Of a DNA stretch of 51,938 nt, positions 16,230 through 25,978 are shown piece after piece. Position 1 is the first letter of the stretch; each line of letters opens with the position of its first letter. The position numbers and the translations under genes are program-made. The DNA lies in contig DASXUF010000111.1 of NCBI GenBank assembly GCA_036504975.1, positions 1 to 51,938 of the forward strand, read 5' to 3'. Below the pieces are notes generated by a model. That model did not search any database, had not been told where the DNA came from, and worked only from the letters and a program-made list of their open reading frames with translations. The stretch comes from Candidatus Binatia bacterium (GTDB taxonomy: Bacteria > Desulfobacterota > Binatia > UBA9968).

Positions 16230-16979
16230 TTATCTCAGATAGTGAAGTTTCACCTCGCCGCGCTTTAGCTTTTCTTCCGCTTCTTTGATCCTCTCCGCAC
16301 TCCCAAGATCCTGCCAGAATCCTTCGAACGGAAATCCGTAAAGGCTCTCCCCTTGGGTCAGCAGCTTCGGATAAGTAACTTTCGTCGTCCCGAAAACGGC
16401 GGAATTCTCTCCCGCCATATAGTCGAAAATTTTGGCCTCCAGGATCTGCACTCCGGTAAACATCAATTTCCTAAGAGCCCCAGCCGCGTCGCGCGACGGA
16501 GCCTGATGGCTGAGAAATTTCTGGATTCTTCGGTCCGCCGATATTTCAATTGCTCCGTAACGGTCCGCCTCAGCGTCCGGTCTCAAGACCAGGGTCGCCG
16601 TCGCCCCGTATTTTCGATGTTGATCGAGGGCGGTTTGCAAAGGGAGGTCGATCATCACGTCCGTGTTGACGACGATGAACGTTCTGCCGTCCAGAAAAGA
16701 CTTGGCTTGCAAGAGACCGCCTCCCGTATCGAGCAATTTGTTTTCCTTCGAGTAGGTGATCCGGAGCCCCAGCTTTCTTCCATCCCCCAGGTGCGCCTCG
16801 ATTTGTTCTCCCAGGTGATGCACGTTGATGATGATCTCCGTGATGCCGTAATGCCTGAGGAGCAACAACGGATACTCGATCATGGGCCTGCCGCCCACGG
16901 GGACGAGAGCCTTCGGAATCTTGTCCGTCAATGGACGTAACCGCAGGCCGTGTCCGGCGGCAAAGACCATGGCCTTCAT
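16230..16979 (-). CDS. murU: Sugar-1-phosphate nucleotidyltransferase, MurU-like
   Basis: 249 residues, Rossmann-like nucleotidyltransferase. Opens with MKAMVFAAGHGLRLRPLTDK and PKALVPVGGRPMIEY, the nucleotide-binding signature; NTDVMIDLP carries the metal-binding Asp. Its size and its overlap with the kinase gene upstream (start codon within the kinase's last codons, 4 bases shared) are those of MurU, which converts MurNAc-1-phosphate to UDP-MurNAc. Together with AmgK it would form the fosfomycin-insensitive peptidoglycan recycling bypass known from Pseudomonas. The assignment depends on the pairing; a related NDP-sugar reaction is possible. Confidence 0.78.
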   Translation of the reverse strand: MKAMVFAAGHGLRLRPLTDKIPKALVPVGGRPMIEYPLLLLRHYGITEIIINVHHLGEQIEAHLGDGRKLGLRITYSKENKLLDTGGGLLQAKSFLDGRTFIVVNTDVMIDLPLQTALDQHRKYGATATLVLRPDAEADRYGAIEISADRRIQKFLSHQAPSRDAAGALRKLMFTGVQILEAKIFDYMAGENSAVFGTTKVTYPKLLTQGESLYGFPFEGFWQDLGSAERIKEAEEKLKRGEVKLHYLR

Positions 16980-18052
16980 CGCATCTCCTCGAACTCTGCA
17001 GCGAGAATCGGAAGCAAGCTCTTAAATCGCGGCACGCGCTCAAGGTTTCGTTTCAAGCGCTTCAAAGTCGGCGGGATGTATTTTTTGTAGCCGGGTTTTC
17101 CCTTGACCAGATCAAGGTAGTAAAAACGTCCCACGACTTTAAAGTCTCGCTGCAACACGGAAAGAATGTAGCCTTCGACAAATTCATCCCGGTTCGCCCG
17201 CGTCCCGCCCATCGCCGCGCGCTTTTCGAGGTAATAGTCGATGAGACGATTTTCCAAATCCGGCCGGATGACGCGGTCGGTCTCGCGGTCGTTCAAGAGC
17301 GAAGCGAGATCGTACTGCGGCGGCGCCAAAAGAGCGTCTTGAAAATCGATCACGGCGATATCCCCCTCGCGCACCATCAAATTCCAACTGTGATAGTCCC
17401 GATGGCTAAGGCAAGGAGGCAGGGCAGCTAGAAAGCGCGCCATCTCTTCGAAGCTCTCTCTCAACTTTTTTTTGTCGCCGTCGCCGATCCGTCCGCCCGG
17501 CCTCTTTTCCAGTCCGTATTCGATGAAGTGATCGAACTCCCACATGTAAAGGCGAAAGTCGAAGCACTGCTGGAAGGCAATGCACGAGGCGTCCTTATTT
17601 TGCCGCGTGCCTTCGACCTGGATGAGGAGCAGTTGATCGAGCGCTTTTTCATACCACGACAAAATCTCCGAGTCCGGAAGCCCCTGGACAACATCCCAGA
17701 GCGGGCGGTCGCCCAAATCTTCCAACAGGAGGATGCCCTCATCGCCCCACGCGCCGTAAAGTTCAGGGACCCGAACGCTTATCTGCCGCAGAAAGCGCTG
17801 CACGTTGAGAAACGGCAGTTCCTTCGGCGGCTCGCGGAATATGGCCAACTCCTCTGAGGAAAGCGGCAGCGAGCTGCCGGCGAGCTGCATGACGATCAGC
17901 GAGGCTGGGGATGCCGCGCTCTCGAGCCGGGCTCGGTAATAACGGCGGCTCGACGCGTCGCCGGCGAGCGGAATGAGGGAAACGAGCCGCGCTCTGTCGC
18001 CGAAAGCGGCCTGGATTTTTTCCGCTACGATTTTTTCCAGCGGTTCGCTCAT
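16976..18052 (-). CDS. amgK: Aminoglycoside-phosphotransferase-fold sugar kinase, AmgK-like
   Basis: 358 residues. The phosphotransferase fold is shown by PLAGDASSRRYYRARL near the N-terminus, the hinge LLLEDLGDRPLWD, the catalytic loop HRDYHSWN (217-224) and the metal-binding DFQD (236-239). AmgK phosphorylates the anomeric hydroxyl of MurNAc (and GlcNAc) in the cytoplasm. It is cotranscribed and overlapping with the MurU-like gene, the usual arrangement. It is divergent from the metallophosphoesterase gene across only 57 bases. Confidence 0.78.
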   Translation of the reverse strand: MSEPLEKIVAEKIQAAFGDRARLVSLIPLAGDASSRRYYRARLESAASPASLIVMQLAGSSLPLSSEELAIFREPPKELPFLNVQRFLRQISVRVPELYGAWGDEGILLLEDLGDRPLWDVVQGLPDSEILSWYEKALDQLLLIQVEGTRQNKDASCIAFQQCFDFRLYMWEFDHFIEYGLEKRPGGRIGDGDKKKLRESFEEMARFLAALPPCLSHRDYHSWNLMVREGDIAVIDFQDALLAPPQYDLASLLNDRETDRVIRPDLENRLIDYYLEKRAAMGGTRANRDEFVEGYILSVLQRDFKVVGRFYYLDLVKGKPGYKKYIPPTLKRLKRNLERVPRFKSLLPILAAEFEEMR

Positions 18053-18109
18053 GTTCTGTCCTCGGCGCCTTGTCTGAATGAAGCGTATCCGTTATATTAC
18101 TTTTCTGCC

Positions 18110-19342
18110 GTGAATTTTACGAGTCCTCGCATTATCTTTTATATCGTCCTGTTTTTTTATGTGGCGGTGCAGCTTTATCTGTTCCGTCGCCTCGAACGCG
18201 GTCTGAACACAAGAATCCGTGATCCGCGCCGGGCAAAGAATTATCGTCGGGCGGCGATTGTTTTCTTCATCTTGATGTTTTCTCCTTTCCTGTGGATTGC
18301 GGTTTTTGGCCTCCTGCCCCACGAGCCTTATCCTTGGCCGATACGGCAGGACCTACTGCTACTTTCGATCTGGACGGTCGGCTCGACGGGGTGCGCGGCG
18401 GTGCTCCTGGGTTGCGACCTCGTCAAGCGTTCCGCCCGCAGGTTGGCCCGCCGGCCCGCGGGTTTCGACCTGGAGCGGAGGCGATTTCTAAAATTCGGCG
18501 CGAGCGCCGTCGCCGCGGCGCCCTTCGCGCTCTCCGGCTATGGGACGCTGCTCGGCCGTCGCCGCTTCGAAATCGAGCACTTCGAGCTTCCAGTGAACGG
18601 ACTGTCGAGCGCGATGTCTCAGTTTACCGTCGTTCAACTGACCGATATGCATGTCGGTCCTTTCATGCTGCCGGAAGAGCTGGCGGCGTACGTGGACGCG
18701 ATCAATCGTCTCAAGCCGGATCTCATCGCGCTCACCGGAGATTTCGTTGCCAGCAGCCCGAGTGAAGCGGCCCCCTGCGTTGAAACTTTGGCAGCGCTCC
18801 GGGCCCGCTACGGAGTCTACGGCTGCTTGGGAAACCATGACTATTATGCGCGAATCGAGGACGACCTCACACGGCTCTTTGCCGACAAAGGGATGCGCAT
18901 GCTGCGCAACGACGGGGTCTCGCTTCCGATCAACGACACCAAACTCAACATTCTCGGCATCGATGATCTGCGCTTGGGTATTCCGGACCTGCCTCGCGCC
19001 CTCGACCGAGTGGCTAAAAATCATGGAGAGGTTCGTTTACTGCTTTCGCACCGGCCTGAGATCTTTCCGGCGGCCGCTCGGAACGGAATCGAGGTGGTTC
19101 TCGCAGGCCACTATCATGGTGGACAGGTGAAGCTGGGTCCCGAGTCGGCGAATCTTTCGATTGCCCGCTTCATCACTCCCTATGCCGAAGGGCTGTTCCA
19201 TCTTTCCCGCCGGCGACAGGACGACCCCGCGCGCGCCAAGGATTCCACGTTGTTCGTCGGCCGCGGCATCGGCATCACCGGTCTCCCGATCCGCATCAAC
19301 TGCCCGCCGCAGATCGCGCACCTGACATTGAAGAAAGTATGA
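18110..19342 (+). CDS. Membrane metallophosphoesterase with internal twin-arginine-like motif
   Basis: 410 residues from a GTG start. Three hydrophobic helices (about 7-27, 48-69 and 81-104) precede a calcineurin-like phosphoesterase domain with all usual blocks: DMHVG (179-183), LTGDFV, GNHDYY and GHYHGGQ. Between helices and catalytic domain is RRRFLKFGASAVAAAPFAL (from 123), which looks like a twin-arginine signal and is normally found at the very N-terminus of YkuE-type phosphodiesterases. Here it is internal, so the domain may be moved outside by the Tat route or the motif may be a relic. The YaeI/YkuE/LpxG-like family acts on phosphodiesters, sometimes of lipids; substrate unknown. Confidence 0.78.
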   Translation: MNFTSPRIIFYIVLFFYVAVQLYLFRRLERGLNTRIRDPRRAKNYRRAAIVFFILMFSPFLWIAVFGLLPHEPYPWPIRQDLLLLSIWTVGSTGCAAVLLGCDLVKRSARRLARRPAGFDLERRRFLKFGASAVAAAPFALSGYGTLLGRRRFEIEHFELPVNGLSSAMSQFTVVQLTDMHVGPFMLPEELAAYVDAINRLKPDLIALTGDFVASSPSEAAPCVETLAALRARYGVYGCLGNHDYYARIEDDLTRLFADKGMRMLRNDGVSLPINDTKLNILGIDDLRLGIPDLPRALDRVAKNHGEVRLLLSHRPEIFPAAARNGIEVVLAGHYHGGQVKLGPESANLSIARFITPYAEGLFHLSRRRQDDPARAKDSTLFVGRGIGITGLPIRINCPPQIAHLTLKKV

Positions 19343-19410
19343 AGGATGAGTGATGAAAGCTGAAATCGGATGAGAGAATCATCCCTCATCCATCCGCCTT
19401 CATCCTTTTA
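19341..19410. repeat. Iterated-word palindrome (AAGGATGA / TCATCCTT), possible bidirectional terminator
   Basis: Left words GAAGGATGAGTGATGA and CGGATGA, right words TCATCCCTCATCC and TTCATCCTTTT. It lies between two convergent genes (the phosphoesterase and the UGA-containing gene), and the ends are A- and T-rich, so it could stop transcription from both sides. Confidence 0.5.
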
Positions 19411-19440
19411 GATAGGCCGGCGCCGCCGGTCCTAAACCGA

Positions 19441-19653
19441 TCAGGTGCCGCCGAAGCCGATCGTGACCTTGCCGGCTTCGACGATGACGGGGATGTCGCG
19501 CTGGTTGTCGGAGAAGGCGAGCATCCGCTTGAGCCCTTCCGCGTCCTTCAATACGTTGATGTAATCGAAAGGGACGTTGCGCTTCGCGTAGGCCTCACGG
19601 GCGTTGCGCGTATAGTGTCAGAGATCCTGCCCGAAGATCAGAACTTTTTCCAT
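19441..19653 (-). CDS. Glutaredoxin-like selenoprotein candidate with in-frame UGA (UxxT)
   Basis: 70 residues when the in-frame TGA at 19620-19618 (codon 12) is read as selenocysteine. The frame is otherwise open: MEKVLIFGQDL-U-HYTRNA continues to AREAYAKRNVPFDYINVLKD, then RDIPVIVEAGKVTIGFGGT and a TGA stop. This is the thioredoxin fold: beta strand, active-site turn, helix, and a cis-Pro strand (IPVIV). The UGA sits exactly where glutaredoxin-like proteins have the first redox Cys. Downstream RNA can fold as a bacterial SECIS: CGCG/CGCG and GCC/GGC helices with loop CGUGA, whose G is 19-20 bases after the UGA. NCBI calls similar small proteins UXX-star (seleno)proteins, from memory. There is no clear ribosome binding site; a repeat lies directly upstream. 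A decayed gene is the alternative. Confidence 0.68.
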
Positions 19654-19670
19654 GATGACAAACAGAATAT

Positions 19671-19742
19671 AGAATCCAGAAGCCAGAATCCAGAAGGGGC
19701 GGCGGGGATTCTGAATTCTGGCTCCTGAATTCTGGATTCTGA
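19671..19742. repeat. Iterated-word palindrome (AGAATCCAGAA / TTCTGGATTCT)
   Basis: Left arm AGAATCCAGAAGCCAGAATC plus CAGAA, right arm made of TTCTGAATTCTGG, CTCCTGAATTCTGG and ATTCT words. It separates the divergent UGA-containing gene and the amidase gene, occupying the expected promoter space of both. Confidence 0.6.
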
Positions 19743-19795
19743 TGGTAAATTGCAAGGCTGTAACCCATGTGCTAGCTTCACCGAAAGGTTAGGCC

Positions 19796-20785
19796 ATGGC
19801 GTTTAAAGTCGCTCTTGCACAGATCAATCCGCGACTGGGAGATCTCGGCGCCAATCTTGCGCTGTACGAGGAGAAGATTCGCCGCGGAGCGCGGGAAGGC
19901 GCGGACCTCGTGCTGTTTCCGGAGCTGAGTCTCACGGGCTATTTTCTCCGCGACATGGTGCCCGACGTCGCGCTTAAGCTCTCGGCGCCGGAGATCCAGC
20001 GCCTCAAAAAGCTCAGCCGCGAGGTCGCTTTCGTCGCCGGGTTGGTCGAAGAGGGTCCCGACTATCGCTTTTACAATGCGGCGGTCTTCTTCGACCGCGG
20101 CGAGGCGCGTTACGTCCACCGCAAAGTCTACTTGCCGACCTACGGCATGTTCGACGAGCAGCGCTATTTTGCCCGCGGCGATCGCGTGCGCGCATTCGAC
20201 ACCCGCTTCGGCCGCGTGGCGATCCTCATCTGCGAAGACCTCTGGCATCCGTCGACGATTTACCTCGCCGCTCTGGACGGCGCGCAGGCGATCCTCTGCC
20301 CCTCGACGAGCCCGCTGCGCGGCTTGACCGAAGGACAACCGCAGGACGACAACGCGCGCTACTGGGAGACGATCAACCGCACCTACGCGGAGATGTTCGG
20401 CGTATTCATGCTCTACGGCAACCGCGTCGGCTTCGAGGACGGCGTGGGCTTCTGGGGCGGGTCGGAAGTCGTCGATCCTTTCGGCAAGAGAATCGCCAAA
20501 GCGAACTATTACGAGGAGGATTTCGTCGTCGCCGAGGTCGCGCTCGAGTCCGTGCGGCGCAAGCGGACGGCGGCGCCGCTCCTCCGCGACGAGGACATCG
20601 ACCTCACGATCAACGAGCTGCTGCGCATCCGCGAGCGGCCGGCGGATAAAAGAGCGGTTCAAGGATTTAAAGCCTTCGGCTCTGAGGCTCAGGCTCGAAG
20701 AGGTTTAAGGGTTGCAGGGAAAGGCAAAGGTAAAAAGGTTCCGCCAAAAAAATGGGCGGCTGAAAAGGGCAAAAGAAAAAGATAA
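19796..20785 (+). CDS. Nitrilase-family amidohydrolase, probable glutaminase subunit of NAD+ synthetase
   Basis: 329 residues. The carbon-nitrogen hydrolase triad is visible: Glu43 (FPELSLTGY), Lys110 ([14 protein letters not shown]) and Cys146 (LICEDLWHP). NadE lies 2 bases downstream, so this protein most likely supplies ammonia from glutamine for NAD+ synthesis; in most bacteria this domain is fused to NadE in one chain. The last 40 residues are a Lys-rich tail ([20 protein letters not shown]) beyond the normal domain, of unknown use. The start ATG at 19796 matches the family N-terminus. It could act as a free amidase; the gene order argues against this. Confidence 0.8.
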   Translation: MAFKVALAQINPRLGDLGANLALYEEKIRRGAREGADLVLFPELSLTGYFLRDMVPDVALKLSAPEIQRLKKLSREVAFVAGLVEEGPDYRFYNAAVFFDRGEARYVHRKVYLPTYGMFDEQRYFARGDRVRAFDTRFGRVAILICEDLWHPSTIYLAALDGAQAILCPSTSPLRGLTEGQPQDDNARYWETINRTYAEMFGVFMLYGNRVGFEDGVGFWGGSEVVDPFGKRIAKANYYEEDFVVAEVALESVRRKRTAAPLLRDEDIDLTINELLRIRERPADKRAVQGFKAFGSEAQARRGLRVAGKGKGKKVPPKKWAAEKGKRKR

Positions 20786-20787
20786 CG

Positions 20788-21606
20788 ATGCAAATCCCGG
20801 TTAACGTCGAGCTGCTGCGCAAGATCCTCGTCTCCTTTATTCGCAACGAAGTGGAGAAGGTCGGAGTGCGCCGCGTGGTGTTGGGTCTTTCGGGCGGCGT
20901 GGATTCGAGTCTCAGCGCCGTGCTCGCGGCGGAGGCGCTCGGACCGGACAATGTTCTCGGCATCATGATGCCCTACAAAAGCTCGAGCGCGGAGAGCCTC
21001 GAGCACGCGGAGCTGGTCGTCCGGAAAAGCGTCATCCAGTCGATGACGGTGGATATCTCGCCGCAGATCGACGCCTATTTCGCGCGCTTTCCCGAGGCCG
21101 ACCCGAAGCGCCGGGGAAACAAGATGGCGCGCGAGCGGATGACGATTCTCTACGATCATTCCGCGCGTTGGGAAGCTCTCGTCCTAGGGACGAGCAACAA
21201 GACCGAGCTGCTGCTCGGCTATGGGACGCTTTACGGCGACATGGCCTCGGCGGTGAACCCTTTGGGCGACCTCTACAAGACCCAGGTTTGGGCGCTGGCG
21301 GAGGCGGTCGGCGTGCCCGAGGCGATCGTGAAGAAAAAACCTTCGGCGGATCTCTGGGAAGGGCAGACCGACGAAGCGGAGCTGGGCTTCAGCTACCTCG
21401 ACGTGGACCGGCTGCTCTATCTCATGGTGGACGAGCGCTACTCGAAGCCGGAGCTTGTGGCCGCCGGTTTTTCAGAGCAATTCATCGACGAAGTCACGCG
21501 CCGCGTGATGAACTCGCATTTCAAGCGGCGTCTGCCAATCATCGCCAAAGTCTCGCAGCGCACTATCGATCGTGATTTCCGCTACGCGCGGGACTGGGGC
21601 AAATAA
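20788..21606 (+). CDS. nadE: NAD+ synthetase
   Basis: 272 residues, the adenylating domain that turns nicotinate adenine dinucleotide into NAD+. The PP-loop SGGVDSS is at 35-41; [20 protein letters not shown] and [12 protein letters not shown] are NadE signatures for NaAD and ATP binding. The length is that of the ammonia-dependent form without a glutaminase domain. That domain is encoded by the gene 2 bases upstream, so the two probably form a two-subunit glutamine-dependent enzyme. Confidence 0.92.
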   Translation: MQIPVNVELLRKILVSFIRNEVEKVGVRRVVLGLSGGVDSSLSAVLAAEALGPDNVLGIMMPYKSSSAESLEHAELVVRKSVIQSMTVDISPQIDAYFARFPEADPKRRGNKMARERMTILYDHSARWEALVLGTSNKTELLLGYGTLYGDMASAVNPLGDLYKTQVWALAEAVGVPEAIVKKKPSADLWEGQTDEAELGFSYLDVDRLLYLMVDERYSKPELVAAGFSEQFIDEVTRRVMNSHFKRRLPIIAKVSQRTIDRDFRYARDWGK

Positions 21607-21614
21607 AGGAGAGG

Positions 21615-21749
21615 GACGGCGCGGGAGCGCCTTTCCGGTCTGATGCAATACATTCCCCTTACGCTCGCCTAACTACTGACGGTAGCTTTTAACTACGCCC
21701 GCATCTCCTCGTCCGATGCATCAGCCCTACAAGGCACCCCCGCGCCGTC
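21615..21749. ncRNA. Strong three-helix structured element of unknown type between nadE and rsmI
   Basis: Nested helices: 21615-21625 with 21739-21749 (11 perfect pairs, GACGGCGCGGG), 21629-21633 with 21731-21735 (GCCTT), and 21640-21647 with 21717-21724 (CTGATGCA). The 69-base top includes a small CTAC/GTAG hairpin. It ends directly before the ribosome binding site of rsmI (GGGAGAAGAGG). It may be a leader structure, a small RNA, or a palindromic mobile element; strand is undecided. No known RNA family was recognised. Confidence 0.4.
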
Positions 21750-21773
21750 AGGGAGAAGAGGTTTGAAGTTGTT

Positions 21774-22601
21774 ATGCTAGGAACGCTGTACATAGTGGCG
21801 ACCCCTATCGGCAATCTGGAAGACATCACGCTCCGGGCGCTCAAGGTTCTGAAAGAGGTGGATCTCATCGCCGCCGAGGATACGCGCCATACCCGAAAAC
21901 TGCTCGCGCATTACGGCATCGCGACGCGGCTCGACAGCTACTACGATGAAGTCGAAGCCGAAAAGGCCGCTCTCCTCGTAAAGCAGCTCAAGATCGGAAA
22001 GAACATCGCGCTGGTCTCCGACGCCGGCACGCCCACGCTAGCCGATCCGGGCTTCCGCCTCGTGCGCGAGGCCATTTTAGCCGGAGTCTCGGTCGTTCCC
22101 GTGCCGGGACCGTCGGCGCTCCTCGCGGTGCTGAGCGCCAGCGGGCTGCCTACGGACCGTTTCGTCTTCGAAGGATTTCTTCCCGCCAAAAAACGTGAAC
22201 GAAGAAATCGCTTGCAAAGTCTCCGGCGGGAGGAGAGGACGCTCGTTTTCTACGAAGCGCCGCACCGGCTCAGAGAAACGCTCGCGGACATGCTCGAGCT
22301 GTTCGGAGACCGGGAGATGGCGTTCGGCCGAGAGGTGACGAAAATTCACGAAGAGTTTGTCCGCGGCCGGATCTCCCAGGCGATAGCCGCGGTCGAACGC
22401 AAGCAGCCGCGCGGCGAACTCACGCTTGTGGTCGCCGGCTCCGCGGGAGAAAGGATCCCGCAGGAAGATTTGATCAAGGCAGAGATCGAAGAGCTTTTGC
22501 AAAAGGGGTTGCGGGTCAAAGAGATCGCGGAAATTTTGGGCGAAAAGTTTTCTTATCCAAAAAAAGATATTTACCGGATGGTTCTGGAAAAAGAGAAGTA
22601 A
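21774..22601 (+). CDS. rsmI: 16S rRNA 2'-O-methyltransferase RsmI
   Basis: 275 residues. RsmI methylates the ribose of C1402 of 16S rRNA using SAM. Family blocks are all present: GTLYIVATPIGNLEDITLRA at the start, AAEDTRHTRKLL, LVSDAGTPTLADPGFRLV, VPVPGPSALLAVLSASGLPT, and FVFEGFLPAKKRERRNRL. The C-terminal helical part (LRVKEIAEILGEKFSYPKKD) is the usual small domain. Length is normal. A purine-rich ribosome binding site ends 10-15 bases before ATG 21774. Confidence 0.95.
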   Translation: MLGTLYIVATPIGNLEDITLRALKVLKEVDLIAAEDTRHTRKLLAHYGIATRLDSYYDEVEAEKAALLVKQLKIGKNIALVSDAGTPTLADPGFRLVREAILAGVSVVPVPGPSALLAVLSASGLPTDRFVFEGFLPAKKRERRNRLQSLRREERTLVFYEAPHRLRETLADMLELFGDREMAFGREVTKIHEEFVRGRISQAIAAVERKQPRGELTLVVAGSAGERIPQEDLIKAEIEELLQKGLRVKEIAEILGEKFSYPKKDIYRMVLEKEK

Positions 22602-22612
22602 AGCACCATTAC

Positions 22613-22701
22613 CCGAAAGCCTGTCGGGGGCCGAGCTTTCGGACCGCGGCCGATAGGGTAGTACCGTGAGTCGTACCTGTCTCATCGGACGTCCGCGGTC
22701 C
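22613..22701. other. Structured palindromic element downstream of rsmI
   Basis: CCGAAAGC (22613-22620) pairs with GCTTTCGG (22635-22642). GGACCGCGG (22641-22649) pairs with CCGCGGTCC (22693-22701), and inside it CCGAT (22650-22654) pairs with ATCGG (22684-22688). The first two helices share two bases, so they compete slightly. There is no T-run. It may stop or protect the rsmI transcript, or be a palindromic insertion. Confidence 0.4.
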
Positions 22702-22766
22702 TCAACCTCGTCCTCCTCCGGCTTTCATCTGTGAGGAACTTCGCTTTACCGGCGCGACAGTACATT

Positions 22767-23060
22767 TTACCGCGTGATCCGGAACCCCGAAAACTCGCCG
22801 CCGAATTCCTGCCGCTCGACCTGAACGTTCGCGACTTCGGCCCCGCGCGGGCCATGGCGGCACCAGGCGATGAGGTCATCGATATCTTTTCTTTTTCCCT
22901 CGGCGACGAGTTCGACGGAACCGTCGTGACAGTTCCGCACCCAACCCCTGACTCCCAGCCGATGCGCCTCGGCTTGCGCGGAGGCGCGAAAGAAGACTCC
23001 CTGGACTCTTCCTTCCACGCGTATACGAGCGCGAATATTGTCCTCGATTTTTGCTTCCAT
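22767..23060 (-). CDS. acyP: Acylphosphatase
   Basis: 97 residues from the ATG at 23060 (a TTG at 23069 would add three). The enzyme hydrolyses acyl phosphates in the cytoplasm. The signature GRVQGVFFRASAQAEAHRLG contains the catalytic Arg, and GWVRNCHDGSVELVAEG the catalytic Asn. Length equals the family norm (about 92). A single gene convergent with rsmI. Confidence 0.93.
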   Translation of the reverse strand: MEAKIEDNIRARIRVEGRVQGVFFRASAQAEAHRLGVRGWVRNCHDGSVELVAEGKRKDIDDLIAWCRHGPRGAEVANVQVERQEFGGEFSGFRITR

Positions 23061-23168
23061 GTCCGCCAAACATTTACCACTTAGCGCAGGCCATCGAGCG
23101 GTTCAAGAGTTTTGATCGGGGGCCAAAACGGATCGGGTTTTGTCTATCGGCGAGTGCCTGTTTTGCCA

Positions 23169-23197
23169 TTGACAAGCCCCTCGTTCGCGGCTAAGCT
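23169..23197 (+). promoter_or_regulatory. Candidate sigma70 promoter of the RRM gene
   Basis: TTGACA (23169-23174), 17-base spacer, TAAGCT (23192-23197). It gives a leader of about 125 bases before the RRM start, as is common for RNA-binding and cold-induced genes. The remainder of 23061-23330 shows no gene. Confidence 0.5.
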
Positions 23198-23330
23198 TGC
23201 GCCGTTTTGTACGGGTCCGTTTACCGAAGAGCCTGCGAGAGCCCCTGTCTTCGGAACTTTCGCGTCTTGGCCTTCCGTGTAAGTCGATCCCGGTACTGTT
23301 GTCCCTTTCGTTGAGTGAAGGAGGGCTAAG

Positions 23331-23633
23331 ATGGGTGCGAAGTTATATGTGGGAAATCTTTCCTATTCGGTCGTCGAGGCGAAGCTTCAGGAGCTCTTCG
23401 CTCAGCACGGCAACGTGGTGAGCGCCAGGATCATCACCGACAAGTTCAGCGGCCGGTCCAAGGGCTTTGGCTTTGTCGAGATGGGCTCGGACGAAGAGGC
23501 GGCGCGCGCCACCGAGGCCCTGAACGGCACCGACTTCGAAGGCAGAAAGATCGTAGTGAGCGAGGCCCGGCCGCAAGAGCCCCGCGCTCCCGGCGGGGGC
23601 GGCGGGAGGCCGCCACGCCAGAATCGCTGGTAA
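23331..23633 (+). CDS. RRM-type RNA-binding protein
   Basis: 100 residues, a single RNA recognition motif followed by a short Pro/Gly/Arg tail (PRAPGGGGGRPPRQNRW). RNP2 is KLYVGNLSY (4-12) and RNP1 is RSKGFGFVEM, with the aromatic residues that stack on RNA bases. Such small RRM proteins occur in cyanobacteria and many deltaproteobacteria and are often cold-induced. The ribosome binding site AAGGAGGG is 6-13 bases before ATG 23331. The long leader suggests post-transcriptional control, which is inference. Confidence 0.92.
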   Translation: MGAKLYVGNLSYSVVEAKLQELFAQHGNVVSARIITDKFSGRSKGFGFVEMGSDEEAARATEALNGTDFEGRKIVVSEARPQEPRAPGGGGGRPPRQNRW

Positions 23634-23639
23634 ATCAGG

Positions 23640-23793
23640 CCGCTGAAAAAGGCTCATCCTAGACCGCCAATGGCGGCCGTTATCAATGAATCGCGCCCGA
23701 CGCGCGCGATCTGATCGCCCTTCGAAGAACTCGCTCGACGCACTAAAAGAGTACGCCTGCGCTCAGCCTGTCCTGAACGAAGTCGAAGGATCG
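23640..23793. repeat. Hairpin and repeat region between the RRM and ligA genes
   Basis: Holds CCGCC-AAT-GGCGG (about 23660), ATCGCGC...GCGCGAT (about 23692) and the dispersed unit at 23761-23793 (GCTCAGCCTGTCCTGAACGA then AGTCGAAGGATCG). It lies between convergent genes. The hairpins could end transcription, but there is no T-run. Confidence 0.4.
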
Positions 23794-23861
23794 ATTTCTC
23801 GCGCGCCTTGCGACGTCATAACTTGGACCTTTTTGACCGGCCTGACCGACTATCAAATAAC

Positions 23862-25937
<2,076 letters not shown>

Positions 25938-25978
25938 TCAGATTGATTGCTACGGGCCAGTATGTTAACTCTTTTTCA

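Noticed and set aside
19441-19653. Pseudogene explanation for the UGA-containing gene
   Set aside because: Only one stop in 70 codons, no frameshift, start and end intact, and the stop lies at the redox residue with a SECIS-like fold after it; decay would not choose that codon. Not fully excluded.
21615-21749. 6S RNA
   Set aside because: A long closing helix with an open centre is suggestive, but the length is short and the characteristic central bubble flanks could not be matched.
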